64,000 nt of DNA from JAXMCI01 sp046349435 (lineage in GTDB: Bacteria; Pseudomonadota; Alphaproteobacteria; Dongiales; Dongiaceae): the NCBI GenBank assembly GCA_046349435.1, contig JAXMCI010000029.1, positions 1-64,000 on the forward strand, in the 5' to 3' direction. The position numbers and the translations under genes were made by a program. The notes under the pieces were generated by a model. That model did no database searches, was not told where the DNA came from, and saw only the letters and a list, made by a program, of their open reading frames with translations. Below, in pieces: positions 8,554 through 18,601 of this stretch. The first letter of the stretch is position 1, and every line of letters starts with the position of its first letter.

Positions 8554-8958
8554 TTGTCCCTCGTCGCCTGTGGGTGAACCGGTCCCCGGCAGGGGATAAC
8601 TGCCGGTCGTTCCGCCGGGCTCGCGGAACGCTCCCCGCTGGGCCTCGCCGAACGACCTGTTCTGTCCCAGCGGGCAGCCTCCGGCAAGGCAAATGCGCAA
8701 AGCGGGGACGAGTCCGGCAGCTGCCGCTTCATCCCCGCTTTCCACCGGGCAGAGCGGGCGGCGGTCCGGCGGCCCTCCGGCCGCAGTCATCACCAGGGCT
8801 GCCCACAGCGACTGCGGCAGAGCTGCTGCTCCCGATCGATCCGGGGATCGATCCGGGAGGGATCGGGATCCCCGCTTTTCCCGCCCCCACTACAAAAACC
8901 AAGAAGGATTCAAGTTTTCATAGTAAGGGAGGGGGACCCTGTTGCCGCGAGCCCGCCC
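8554..8958. other. 405-bp intergenic region between ppsR and hemE; candidate chromosomal origin
   Basis: No gene is supported here. Contents: two DnaA-like boxes with two mismatches each to TTATCCACA (reverse strand of 8569-8577 and of 8591-8599); a tandem 12-bp GATC-rich repeat at 8834-8857 followed by two more GATC sites; and an AT-rich tract at about 8889-8927 that stands out in this GC-rich DNA and holds one GANTC site (8907-8911). In Caulobacter and Sinorhizobium the origin lies next to hemE, and parS/parAB are 18-21 kb away here. The tract could instead just be the hemE promoter. Confidence 0.45.
8834..8857. repeat. Tandem 12-bp repeat, two perfect copies of GATCGATCCGGG
   Basis: Two perfect head-to-tail copies occupy 8834-8845 and 8846-8857 and are followed by GGGATCGGGATCC, giving six GATC sites within 40 bp. 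The repeat lies about 100 bp upstream of hemE. Its role is unknown; such iterons are common near origins. Confidence 0.8.
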
Positions 8959-9999
8959 GTGTCCCCGACCGCACCCGTTCGCCCGATCCTGCAGGCCCTG
9001 CGCGGCGAGAGGCTGGCCCGTCCGCCGCTCTGGCTGATGCGCCAGGCCGGTCGCTACCTGCCGGAATATCGCCGCGTGCGCGCCGAGGCCGGCAGCTTCA
9101 TGGATCTCTGCCTGACGCCCGAGCTGGCGGTCGAGGTGACGCTGCAGCCGCTGCGCCGCTTCCCGCTCGACGCGGCGATCCTGTTCTCGGACATCCTGAT
9201 CGTGCCGCACGGGCTGGGCCAGCAGGTGTCCTTCGCGGAAGGCCACGGTCCCGTGCTGGAGCCGCTCGGCGGCCCGCAGGGGCTGGCCCGGCTGTCGCTC
9301 GACGGCATGGTCGAGCGGCTGGCGCCGGTCTACGAGACGGTGCGCCGGCTGCGCGCCCAGCTGCCGCCGGAGGTGGCGCTGATCGGCTTCGCCGGGGCGC
9401 CCTGGACGGTCGCCAGCTACATGATCGAGGGCGGCGGCAGCCGTGACTACATCGCCGCCAAGGGCTGGGCCTATCGCGACCCGGCGGGCTTCGACCGGCT
9501 GATCGGGCTGCTGGTCGAGGCGACGGTGGCGCATCTCTCGGCGCAGATCGCCGCCGGCGCCGACCTCGTGCAGCTGTTCGACAGCTGGATCGGGGCGCTG
9601 CCCGCCTCCGGGCTGGAGCGCTGGGGCGTCGCCCCCTGCCGGGCGATCATCGCGGCGCTCCGGGCGCGCCATCCCGAGGTGCCGGTGATCCTGTTCCCGC
9701 GGGGCGCCGGCGCCGCCTATGCCGCCTATGCAGGCTGTGGCGCCGCGGCGCTGGGGCTCGATACCGGGGTGCCGCTCGCCTGGGCGGCGCGCACCCTGCA
9801 GCCGGAATTCGTGCTCCAGGGCAATATCGACCCGGTGGCGCTGCTGGTCGGCGGCGCGGCGCTCGAGCAGGCGGCCCGGGCGGTGCTCGAGCGGCTCGGG
9901 CCATCGCGGCTGATCGTCAATCTCGGCCACGGCGTGCTGCCGGAGACGCCGCCGGAGCATGTCGCGGCGCTTGCCGCCCTGGTCCGCGGCGGCGGCTGA
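8959..9999 (+). CDS. hemE: Uroporphyrinogen decarboxylase
   Basis: 346 aa from a GTG start. The two family signatures are present: PLWLMRQAGRYLPEYR near residue 22 and GFAGAPWTVASYM near residue 141. It decarboxylates uroporphyrinogen III to coproporphyrinogen III in the cytoplasm. hemH follows 14 bp downstream and hemJ overlaps hemH, so this is a compact haem operon. No strong ribosome-binding sequence precedes the GTG, but no better in-frame start is available upstream. Confidence 0.95.
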   Translation: MSPTAPVRPILQALRGERLARPPLWLMRQAGRYLPEYRRVRAEAGSFMDLCLTPELAVEVTLQPLRRFPLDAAILFSDILIVPHGLGQQVSFAEGHGPVLEPLGGPQGLARLSLDGMVERLAPVYETVRRLRAQLPPEVALIGFAGAPWTVASYMIEGGGSRDYIAAKGWAYRDPAGFDRLIGLLVEATVAHLSAQIAAGADLVQLFDSWIGALPASGLERWGVAPCRAIIAALRARHPEVPVILFPRGAGAAYAAYAGCGAAALGLDTGVPLAWAARTLQPEFVLQGNIDPVALLVGGAALEQAARAVLERLGPSRLIVNLGHGVLPETPPEHVAALAALVRGGG

Positions 10000-10013
10000 G
10001 CCATATCGCGGCC

Positions 10014-11075
10014 ATGGCTGCGCGCCGCATCGCCGTCGTGCTGTTCAACCTGGGCGGTCCGGACCGGCCCGAGGCGGTGCGGCCGTTCCTCTTCAACCTG
10101 TTCAGCGACCCGGCGATCATCGCGCTGCCGAGCCTGCCGCGGCGGCTGATCGCCTGGCTGGTGGCCCGCCGCCGGGCGCCGCTCGCCCGGGAGATCTACG
10201 CCCAGCTCGGCGGCGGCTCGCCGCTGCTCGCCAACACCGAGGCGCAGGCCCGCGCGCTGGAGCAGGCGCTGGCCGGGCTGGGGACGGTGCGGGCCTTTCC
10301 CTGCATGCGCTACTGGCACCCGCTGAGCGCCGACGTCGCCGCCGCGGTGCGCGGCTTCGCCCCGGACGCCACGGTGCTGCTGCCGCTCTATCCGCAATTC
10401 TCCTCGACGACCACCGGCTCCTCGCTGGCCGCCTGGCGCCGGGCCGCCAGGGCCGCCGGGCTCGCCGAGCCGGGCCGGGCGATCTGCTGCTACCCGGTCG
10501 AGCCCGGCTTCATCGAGGCGATCGCCGACGGCGTCGCCGCGGCCCGTGCAGCGCTGCCCGCCGAGGGACCGGAGGCGCGCATCCTGTTCACCGCCCATGG
10601 CCTGCCCAAGCGGGTGGTCGAGCGCGGCGACCCCTATGTGGCGCAGGTCGAGGCGACGGTCGCCGCGGTGGCGCGCCGCCTCGCCCTGCCGGACGATGCC
10701 TGGCGGCTCTGCTTCCAGAGCCGGGTCGGGCCGCTCGAATGGGTCGGGCCCTACACCGACGCCGAGATCAAGGCGGCCGGCGCCGAGGGCCGGCCGGTGG
10801 TCATGGTGCCGGTGGCCTTCGTCTCGGAGCATTCCGAGACGCTGGTCGAGCTCGACATCGAATATCGCCGGCTGGCGGAGGAATGCGGCGTGCCCGCCTA
10901 TCTGCGGGTGCCGACGGTCGGCATTGCGCCGGCCTTCGTCGCCGGGCTTGCCCGGCTGGTGCGCCAGGCCCTGCAGCAGCCTGGCGAGACGGGCAGCGGC
11001 GAAGGCGGCCGGCGCTGCACCGCCGATCGCGCCTGCTGCCCGCTGGCGGCGCCGGCAATCGAGGAGGCAGCCTGA
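10014..11075 (+). CDS. hemH: Ferrochelatase
   Basis: 353 aa. Conserved blocks include VVLFNLGGPD at the N-terminus, YPQFSSTTTGSS, the active-site histidine in FTAHGLPKRV, and SEHSETLVELDIEY. It inserts ferrous iron into protoporphyrin IX, the last step of haem synthesis. The C-terminus carries three cysteines in RRCTADRACC; some alphaproteobacterial ferrochelatases bind a 2Fe-2S cluster, but whether these residues do so is inference. Its TGA shares one base with the hemJ ATG (TGATG). Confidence 0.95.
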   Translation: MAARRIAVVLFNLGGPDRPEAVRPFLFNLFSDPAIIALPSLPRRLIAWLVARRRAPLAREIYAQLGGGSPLLANTEAQARALEQALAGLGTVRAFPCMRYWHPLSADVAAAVRGFAPDATVLLPLYPQFSSTTTGSSLAAWRRAARAAGLAEPGRAICCYPVEPGFIEAIADGVAAARAALPAEGPEARILFTAHGLPKRVVERGDPYVAQVEATVAAVARRLALPDDAWRLCFQSRVGPLEWVGPYTDAEIKAAGAEGRPVVMVPVAFVSEHSETLVELDIEYRRLAEECGVPAYLRVPTVGIAPAFVAGLARLVRQALQQPGETGSGEGGRRCTADRACCPLAAPAIEEAA

Positions 11076-11506
11076 TGGACGCGCTCTATCTCTGGATCAA
11101 GGCCGGCCACGTCATCGCCATGGTGGCGTGGATGGCGGCGATCCTCTACCTGCCGCGGCTCTTCGTCTATCACACGGCGGCGCCGCCGGGCTCGCGCGAG
11201 TCCGAGACCTTCAAGGTCATGGAGCGCCGCCTGCTCAAGGCGATCATGACCCCGGCGATGATCGCCACCTGGGTCTTCGGGCTGATCCTCGCCCAGCAGG
11301 GCGGCTGGTGGACGGCCGGGTGGCTGCACGGCAAGCTGCTGCTGGTCGTCCTGCTGACCGGGATGCACGGCTTCCTGTCGCGTTGCCGGCGCGACTTCGA
11401 GGCCGATCGCAACCAGCGCAGCCAGCGCTTCTACCGGATGCTCAACGAGGTGCCGACGCTGCTGCTGGTCCTGATCGTCATCCTGGTCGTGGTGAAGCCG
11501 TTCTGA
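11075..11506 (+). CDS. hemJ: Protoporphyrinogen oxidase HemJ
   Basis: 143 aa with four predicted membrane segments. The first helix holds IKAGHVIAMVAWMA with the conserved histidine that ligates haem in HemJ proteins; the conserved RF, K and R residues (YLPRLFVYH, LLKAIMTPAM, WLHGKLLLV) are present. It oxidises protoporphyrinogen IX in the inner membrane and complements HemE and HemH. Start overlaps the hemH stop by one base. Confidence 0.92.
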   Translation: MDALYLWIKAGHVIAMVAWMAAILYLPRLFVYHTAAPPGSRESETFKVMERRLLKAIMTPAMIATWVFGLILAQQGGWWTAGWLHGKLLLVVLLTGMHGFLSRCRRDFEADRNQRSQRFYRMLNEVPTLLLVLIVILVVVKPF

Positions 11507-11562
11507 GCCGGGCTGGCGGGCCGGCCCGAGGAAACCGGAACGCCCGCCGCCTGTTTCACTCG

Positions 11563-11591
11563 TTGACTTGCCGGTGCCGATTGATTATCTC
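11563..11591 (+). promoter_or_regulatory. Putative sigma-70 promoter of rho
   Basis: TTGACT at 11563-11568 and TATCTC at 11586-11591 with 17-bp spacing, inside the 277-bp hemJ-rho gap. This would leave a leader of about 190 nt before the rho ATG, in keeping with the long autoregulated leaders known for rho. The rest of the gap shows no other gene. Confidence 0.5.
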
Positions 11592-11783
11592 TCGGGCAGC
11601 CGGTGGCCCGTTCAGCATCGCTCGCGCCGGTTTCCCGCCCAACAAGCCGTTCCGCTTTCGCTCGTCCAGCACCGGCTTCGAGTCCAGGGCGTCCCCGAAC
11701 GCCCGGCGATCGCCCGATCGTCCCCCTGGCTGGATCACCCCCCGTCCCCCGCCCCGTCGTAGAACGATAACCCCCAGATCCCC

Positions 11784-13199
11784 ATGAATCTCCAGGAACT
11801 CAAGCGCAAGTCCCCCGCCGAGCTTCTCGCCTATGCCGAGGAGCTGCAGATCGAGAACGCCAGCAACCTGCGCAAGCAGGACATGATGTTCGCGATCCTG
11901 AAGCAGCTGGCGGAGAACGACGTTCCGATCTTCGGCGACGGGGTGCTCGAGATCCTGCAGGACGGCTTCGGCTTCCTGCGATCGCCCGAGGCCAACTACC
12001 TGCCGGGCCCCGACGACATCTACGTCAGCCCCAGCCAGGTGCGCCGCTTCGGCCTGCGCACCGGCGACACCGTCGAGGGGCAGATCCGCTCGCCCAAGGA
12101 GGGGGAGCGCTACTTCGCCCTGCTCAAGGTCAACACCATCAACTTCGACCAGCCGGAGAAGGTGCGGCACCGCATCAACTTCGACAACCTGACGCCGCTC
12201 TATCCCGAGGAGCGGCTCAGCCTCGAGCTCACCGACACCGACCTCAGCGACGTGACGCCGCTCAAGGCGCGGCTCGAGAAGAAGGCGGTCGCCGCTGCCG
12301 CGCCGCCGCCGCTGCAGGTCGTCTCCGAGGCGACCTCCTCGGCCGGCCGGACCAGCCGCCGCATGGACTTGTCCAAGCGGGCAACGACGATGCCGAGCCG
12401 CAAGACCGACATCACGACGCGGATCATCGACCTGATCGCGCCGCTCGGCAAAGGCCAGCGCGCCCTCATCGTGGCGCCGCCGCGCACCGGCAAGACGGTG
12501 ATGCTGCAGAACATCGCGCACGCGGTCGCCGCCAACCACCCCGAGTGCTACCTCATCGTGCTGCTGATCGACGAGCGGCCCGAGGAGGTCACCGACATGG
12601 CCCGCTCGGTCAATGGCGAGGTGGTGAGCTCGACCTTCGACGAGCCGGCCGCCCGCCACGTCCAGGTCGCCGAGATGGTGATCGAGAAGGCCAAGCGGCT
12701 GGTCGAGCACAAGCGCGACGTGGTCATCCTGCTGGATTCCATCACCCGCCTGGCGCGCGCCTACAACACCGTGGTGCCGTCCTCCGGCAAGGTGCTGACC
12801 GGCGGTGTCGACGCCAACGCGCTGCAGCGCCCGAAGCGCTTCTTCGGCGCCGCCCGGAACATCGAGGAAGGCGGCTCCCTGACCATCATCGCCACGGCGC
12901 TGATCGACACCGGCAGCCGGATGGACGAGGTGATCTTCGAGGAGTTCAAGGGCACCGGCAATTCCGAGATCATCCTCGACCGCAAGCTCTCCGACAAGCG
13001 CACCTTCCCGTCGATCGACATCACCAAGTCCGGCACCCGCAAGGAGGAGCTGCTGGTCGACAAGGCGGTGCTGTCGAAGATGTGGGTGCTGCGCCGCATC
13101 CTGATGCCGATGGGCGTGGTCGACGCGATGGAGTTCCTCATCGACAAGCTGAAGCACGCCAAGAGCAACGCGGACTTCTTCGCGGCGATGAACCAGTAG
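11784..13199 (+). CDS. rho: Transcription termination factor Rho with an extra linker segment
   Basis: 471 aa, about 50 longer than E. coli Rho (419). The RNA-binding cold-shock-like domain (residues about 50-125, with GFGFLRS) is followed at 137-145 by LTPLYPEER and then by an extra segment at about 152-206, rich in Ala, Pro, Ser, Arg and Lys, before the conserved TRIIDLIAPLGKGQR. The Walker A motif is PPRTGKT at 232-238, and the Q-loop (YNTVVPSSGKVLTGGVD) and R-loop blocks are intact. It is an RNA-dependent ATPase hexamer that ends transcription. The gene has its own promoter-like leader after hemJ. Confidence 0.96.
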   Translation: MNLQELKRKSPAELLAYAEELQIENASNLRKQDMMFAILKQLAENDVPIFGDGVLEILQDGFGFLRSPEANYLPGPDDIYVSPSQVRRFGLRTGDTVEGQIRSPKEGERYFALLKVNTINFDQPEKVRHRINFDNLTPLYPEERLSLELTDTDLSDVTPLKARLEKKAVAAAAPPPLQVVSEATSSAGRTSRRMDLSKRATTMPSRKTDITTRIIDLIAPLGKGQRALIVAPPRTGKTVMLQNIAHAVAANHPECYLIVLLIDERPEEVTDMARSVNGEVVSSTFDEPAARHVQVAEMVIEKAKRLVEHKRDVVILLDSITRLARAYNTVVPSSGKVLTGGVDANALQRPKRFFGAARNIEEGGSLTIIATALIDTGSRMDEVIFEEFKGTGNSEIILDRKLSDKRTFPSIDITKSGTRKEELLVDKAVLSKMWVLRRILMPMGVVDAMEFLIDKLKHAKSNADFFAAMNQ

Positions 13200-13229
13200 G
13201 CAGCCGCCCGGAGCCCGCGGCCGCCTGGC

Positions 13230-13940
13230 ATGGCCGCACCGAAGGGCATCCCGGACGAGCTGGTGGCCGGCTACACCATGGGCGGGCGCGTGCCCGTGCT
13301 CTCCTGGTGGTTCGACGACTCCGACGGCCGCCCGCACGAGCCCTATACGCCGCAGCACTTCGCCGGCTTGCTGGACGCCGCGCGGCGGCGCCAGGCCCGC
13401 TACTACGGCGTCACCGACCAGTGGCTGCATGCGGCGCTCGACCAGTTCCCGATCCGCGGGAAGCAGGTCCTCGTCTACGGGTCGGCGACGCCCTGGTACG
13501 AGGCGGTCGCGCTGGCGCATGGCGCGAGCGCGGTGATCGTCTCCGAATACAATCCGCGGACCAGCCCGCATCCCGCCGTCAGCTATCTGCAGCCGGACCA
13601 GCTCGGCGGCCGGCGCTTCGACTGCGCGCTCTCGATCTCCTCCTTCGAGCATGACGGGCTCGGCCGCTACGGCGATCCCCTGAACCCCGAGGGCGACCTG
13701 GCGGCGATGGCGGCCGCCCGGGACCAGGTCGCGCGCGGCGGGCTGCTCTACCTCGCCGTCCCGGTCGGTGCCGATGCCGTGGTCTGGAACGCCCATCGCA
13801 TCTATGGCCGCCTGCGCTTCCCGCGGCTGCTGCAGGGCTGGTCGCTGGTCGCCGCCGCCGGCTTCAAGCGCGGCGACCTGAGGCGGCCGCCGGCCGATCA
13901 CCACCAGCCGGTCTTCGTGCTGCGCAACGACGCGCCGTAG
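13230..13940 (+). CDS. DUF268 family protein
   Basis: 236 aa. The segment SISSFEHDGLGRYGDPLNPEGDL (split: SSFEHDGLGRYGD then PLNPEGDL) is the hallmark of DUF268 proteins, which have a methyltransferase-like fold: the strand LVYGSATPWYEAVAL resembles a cofactor-binding loop. Members are often found near glycan genes; activity is not established. It starts 30 bp after rho on the same strand and could be read through from it. It is the first gene of a block that separates rho from mnmE. Confidence 0.75.
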   Translation: MAAPKGIPDELVAGYTMGGRVPVLSWWFDDSDGRPHEPYTPQHFAGLLDAARRRQARYYGVTDQWLHAALDQFPIRGKQVLVYGSATPWYEAVALAHGASAVIVSEYNPRTSPHPAVSYLQPDQLGGRRFDCALSISSFEHDGLGRYGDPLNPEGDLAAMAAARDQVARGGLLYLAVPVGADAVVWNAHRIYGRLRFPRLLQGWSLVAAAGFKRGDLRRPPADHHQPVFVLRNDAP

Positions 13941-13970
13941 CAAACCGGCCCGGCGGCCGCGGGCGGCGGC

Positions 13971-14534
13971 TCACTCGAAATCGCCGCTGCCGTCGCTGTC
14001 GCTGCCTTCGTCGCCGAAGCCGCCGTCGCTGGCATTGGGATTGCGGCAGAAGACGCGGCAGCTTGCCGGCTTCTGGTCGGCGTCGCACTCGGCCAGCATG
14101 ACGTCGATCTCGACCGGGTTCGAGAACCCGGTCGCGACGTTGTCGGCCGGCGTGTAGGTCTGCATGTCGCTGCCGAGCGGCGTGGCGTAGCCCGCCTCGA
14201 GCTGCATGTCGTTCCAGGGGAAGAGCTTGCCCATCGGCAGCGCGCATTTCCCGACGGTGACCGAGGGCGGCTGCTCGGCGCAGCTGCCCTGGACCTTCAC
14301 GGTCATCCACTCGACGCGCTCGCGGAAGCGGAGCTTGACCTCCCGGTAGCGCTCCGGCGGGATCGTGAAGTGGCAGCCGGTCGAGAGATCGCCGCAGTCC
14401 ATGCGGCTGTGCAGCGCCACCGTGATCTCGCCGCAGGTGCGGTTCCTGAGGAGCAGCGCGTAGGGCGGCTCGTCATCGGCGACGGCCGGGCTTGCGAACA
14501 GGGGCAACAAGGCGAGCGGCAGCAGGCGGCGCAT
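13971..14534 (-). CDS. Secreted cysteine-rich protein of unknown function
   Basis: 187 aa. A clear Sec signal peptide (residues 1-19, RLLPLALLPLFASPAVADD) precedes a mature domain with eight cysteines, an even number that suits disulfide bonding in the periplasm. The C-terminal 18 residues are a Gly/Ser/Asp/Glu-rich acidic tail. I do not recognise a family. It converges with the DUF268 gene and diverges from thiL. The start was chosen because it yields the signal peptide; the open frame continues upstream without supporting sequence. Confidence 0.65.
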   Translation of the reverse strand: MRRLLPLALLPLFASPAVADDEPPYALLLRNRTCGEITVALHSRMDCGDLSTGCHFTIPPERYREVKLRFRERVEWMTVKVQGSCAEQPPSVTVGKCALPMGKLFPWNDMQLEAGYATPLGSDMQTYTPADNVATGFSNPVEIDVMLAECDADQKPASCRVFCRNPNASDGGFGDEGSDSDGSGDFE

Positions 14535-14617
14535 GACGGGGTCGCTCCCTTCCAGGCTTGGCCGTTCGGCATCATAGCAGTGCCGCGGGCTCTGGCCGCG
14601 GTCTATCATCGCCCGCG

Positions 14618-15640
14618 ATGTCCCGTCCGCTGCCCGGCGAGTTCGACCTGATCCACCGCTACTTCGCGCCGCTGGCGGCCGGGTTCCCCGGCGCCTATGG
14701 GCTGCGCGACGACGCTGCGGTGATCGTCCCCGCCCCGGGCTGCGAGCTGGTCGCCAAGACCGACGCGATCCTGGCCGGCGTGCACTTCCTGCCGGACGAT
14801 CCGGCCGACCTGGTGGCGCGCAAGGCACTGCGCGTGAACCTCTCCGACCTCGCCGCCAAGGGCGCGGTGCCGCGCGCCTACCTGCTCGACCTGATGCTGC
14901 CGCCGGAGACCGACGAGGCCTGGGTCGCCGGCTTCGCCGCCGGGCTCGCCAGCGACCAGGCCGAGTACGGCATCCACCTGATCGGCGGCGACACCGACCG
15001 CACGCCGGGGCCGCTCGCCATCGCCGTCATGGCGCTGGGCGACGTCCCGGCGGGGCGCATCCTGCGCCGCGGCGGGGCGCGGCCCGGCGACGAGATCTGG
15101 GTCAGCGGCAGCATCGGCGACGGCGCGCTCGGGCTGCTGGCCCTGCGCGGCGCGCTCGCCGGGCTCGATGCCGGGGAAAGCGCGTATCTCGCCGGCCGCT
15201 ACCGCCTGCCGCAGCCGCGCACCGCGCTGGGGCCCGGGCTGATCGGCCTGGCGAGCGCCGCGCTCGACGTCTCCGACGGGCTGGTCGCCGATCTCGGCCA
15301 CCTCGCCGAGGTGTCGGGCCTCCGCGCCCGGCTTGCGGCGGGACGGGTGCCGCTGTCGCCGCCGGCGCGCAAGGCGATCGCGGCGACGCCGGGCCTGCTC
15401 GCCGCGGCGATCACCGGCGGCGACGACTACGAGATCCTGCTCGCCGCGCCGCCCGGAGCGGCAACGGCGCTCGCCGCGCTGTCGCGCGAGACGGGGGTGC
15501 CGCTCGCCTGCATCGGACGGCTGGAAGCGCCCGGGCCGGACGGGCCGGGCGTCACGGTGGTCGATCCCGCAGGCCGCCCGCTCGCGCTCGGGCAGGCCGG
15601 CTGGAACCACTTCGCCGTCACGGCAGGTCGCGCAGGCTGA
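14618..15640 (+). CDS. thiL: Thiamine-monophosphate kinase
   Basis: 340 aa. Recognised by the N-terminal GEFDLI and RDDAAV segments, IGGDTDRT, and the VSDGLVADL motif, all metal- and nucleotide-binding parts of the ThiL/PurM-like fold. It phosphorylates thiamine monophosphate to thiamine pyrophosphate. Its last 23 bp overlap the 3' end of the convergent cytochrome c gene, so the two transcripts would interfere at their ends. Confidence 0.94.
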   Translation: MSRPLPGEFDLIHRYFAPLAAGFPGAYGLRDDAAVIVPAPGCELVAKTDAILAGVHFLPDDPADLVARKALRVNLSDLAAKGAVPRAYLLDLMLPPETDEAWVAGFAAGLASDQAEYGIHLIGGDTDRTPGPLAIAVMALGDVPAGRILRRGGARPGDEIWVSGSIGDGALGLLALRGALAGLDAGESAYLAGRYRLPQPRTALGPGLIGLASAALDVSDGLVADLGHLAEVSGLRARLAAGRVPLSPPARKAIAATPGLLAAAITGGDDYEILLAAPPGAATALAALSRETGVPLACIGRLEAPGPDGPGVTVVDPAGRPLALGQAGWNHFAVTAGRAG

Positions 15641-15958
15641 GGATGTAGGCGATCACGTCGGCGGTCTCGTCCGGCTTCAGCACCAGGTTCGGCATCAGCT
15701 TGTGCGGCGAGGTGAGGACGACGACGAGCGCCGTCGCGGTGATGCCTTCGCTGCGCGCGATCTGCTCGAAGCTGGGCGCCAGCGCGAAGCGCAGGGGCGA
15801 GAGCTGCTCCTGCGATACGAGATGGCAGGGTGTGCAGGTCTCGCGGGCGAAGCGCTCCCCCGCCTTGGGGTCGCCGCCGGTCAGCGGGTCCTGCGCCAGG
15901 GCCGGCACGGCGGCGAGCGCCGTCAGCGCCAGCGCGGCCGCCGCCGTGCGACGGCGGC

Positions 15959-15962
<4 letters not shown>
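15618..15962 (-). CDS. Small secreted c-type cytochrome
   Basis: 114 aa from a GTG start. A signal peptide (residues about 1-24, ending AVPALAQ) precedes one haem-binding site CTPCH and a candidate axial methionine in KLMPNL. The periplasmic class I cytochrome fold, about 90 residues, fits an electron-transfer partner. The start codon overlaps the groEL-like stop (GTGA), so this redox protein is translated with a chaperonin, an unusual pairing. Its 3' end overlaps thiL. Confidence 0.88.
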
Positions 15963-17584
<1,622 letters not shown>

Positions 17585-17638
17585 CGCGACCGCTCCTTGC
17601 CTGGATGCCGGGGCCCGGATGCCGGGTCGCGGCCCGGG

Positions 17639-17668
17639 GGCCGCATCAGCCATGGTGGCGATGCGGCC
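17639..17668 (-). promoter_or_regulatory. Inverted repeat in the usp-groEL gap
   Basis: A 13-bp stem (GGCCGCATC plus GCCA on one arm) with a single bulged base and a 3-base loop lies 54 bp upstream of the groEL-like ATG. It has no T-tract, so it is more likely a leader hairpin or protein-binding site than a terminator. It does not resemble the CIRCE element. Function is unknown. Confidence 0.4.
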
Positions 17669-17724
17669 GCTCCGGGGCCTTGAGCCAGATCAACCCGGCA
17701 GCGCGGCCGGGGCGGGAGCCGGAG

Positions 17725-18537
17725 TCAGTGCGAGGTCAGCACCGGCACCATCATCTGCCGCAGCAGGCTGCGGCTGGCGCCGCCCAGCACCGCCTCGCTG
17801 AGCCGCGAGTGGTGGTAGGCGCCGGCCACCACCAGGTCGGCCTGGAGGTGGTCGGCCTGGGAGAGGATGGCGCTGCCGACATCGAGGCCGGCGCTCTCGA
17901 CCGCCTGGGCGCGCGCCCCGATGCCGTGGCGGCGCAGATGCTCGGCGGCGAGCTCGCCCGCAAGGCCCTGCCGCTCGTCGGCGTCGACCGACAGCACCAC
18001 GACCTGCCCGGCGCCGCCGAGCAGCGGCAGCGCGTCGTTGAGGGCGCGGCACGCCTCGCGGCTGCCGTCCCAGGCGACCAGCACGCTGCGGCCGATCTCC
18101 GCCGGGAGGTTGGCGACCGGCAGGCCGAGCACCGGCCGGCCGCAATCGATCACGATGTCCTCGACGTGGAAGCCCTGCGGATCGCGCCCGGCGCGGTCGG
18201 GATCGCCGAGGCCGAGGATGGCGAGATCGGCAACGCGGATGCGGCGCACCACGTCGGCGGCGACGGGGTCGGCGCTGAGCAGCCAGCTGCCCTGCAGCCC
18301 GTAGAGATCGAGATGCTCCTGGAAGGACTGCTCGGCGGCCTCGGCCAGGCTCTCGGCGGCCGTCTCGGGCGGGGCCCCGTGCGGCAGCGCCTCGCCGGTC
18401 AGCAGGCCGGTGGTCGGCGAGGTGTAGTAGCCGACCAGGTGCGCGCGATGACGCTGTGCCAGGCGGATGGCGAACTCCATCCGCTCGCGCCCGCGATCGG
18501 ACGCATCGACGCTCACCAGGATGTCCTTGAAGCCCAT
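17725..18537 (-). CDS. Tandem universal stress protein (UspA family)
   Basis: 270 aa with two UspA-like domains: the first opens with ILVSVDASDRGRERMEFAIRLA, the second with SVLVAWDGSREACRALNDAL and ends with GGASRSLLRQMMVPVL. A cytoplasmic stress-linked, possibly nucleotide-binding protein. A GAGG ribosome-binding sequence precedes the ATG. It lies between a CPBP protease gene and the groEL-like gene on the same strand, so a stress-response grouping is plausible, though no regulator is seen. Confidence 0.9.
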   Translation of the reverse strand: MGFKDILVSVDASDRGRERMEFAIRLAQRHRAHLVGYYTSPTTGLLTGEALPHGAPPETAAESLAEAAEQSFQEHLDLYGLQGSWLLSADPVAADVVRRIRVADLAILGLGDPDRAGRDPQGFHVEDIVIDCGRPVLGLPVANLPAEIGRSVLVAWDGSREACRALNDALPLLGGAGQVVVLSVDADERQGLAGELAAEHLRRHGIGARAQAVESAGLDVGSAILSQADHLQADLVVAGAYHHSRLSEAVLGGASRSLLRQMMVPVLTSH

Positions 18538-18601
18538 TGCTGCCTCTTCGATGATCGATGGGATCGGCCGGCCGGCCGACCTTGGGGCGCGGACAGCGAT
18601 C

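Noticed and set aside
11552..11559. A parS-like half site TGTTTCAC upstream of rho
   Set aside because: Only the left half matches; the right half (TCGTTGAC) does not, so it is not a parS site.
11556..13943. 795-aa reverse-strand open frame covering rho
   Set aside because: Antisense shadow of rho and the DUF268 gene; composition is His/Arg/Gly biased with no domain.
17585..17653. A 23-residue N-terminal extension of the GroEL-like protein from the ATG at 17653
   Set aside because: The extension does not resemble GroEL and its start lies inside a hairpin; the ATG at 17584 has a good ribosome-binding sequence.
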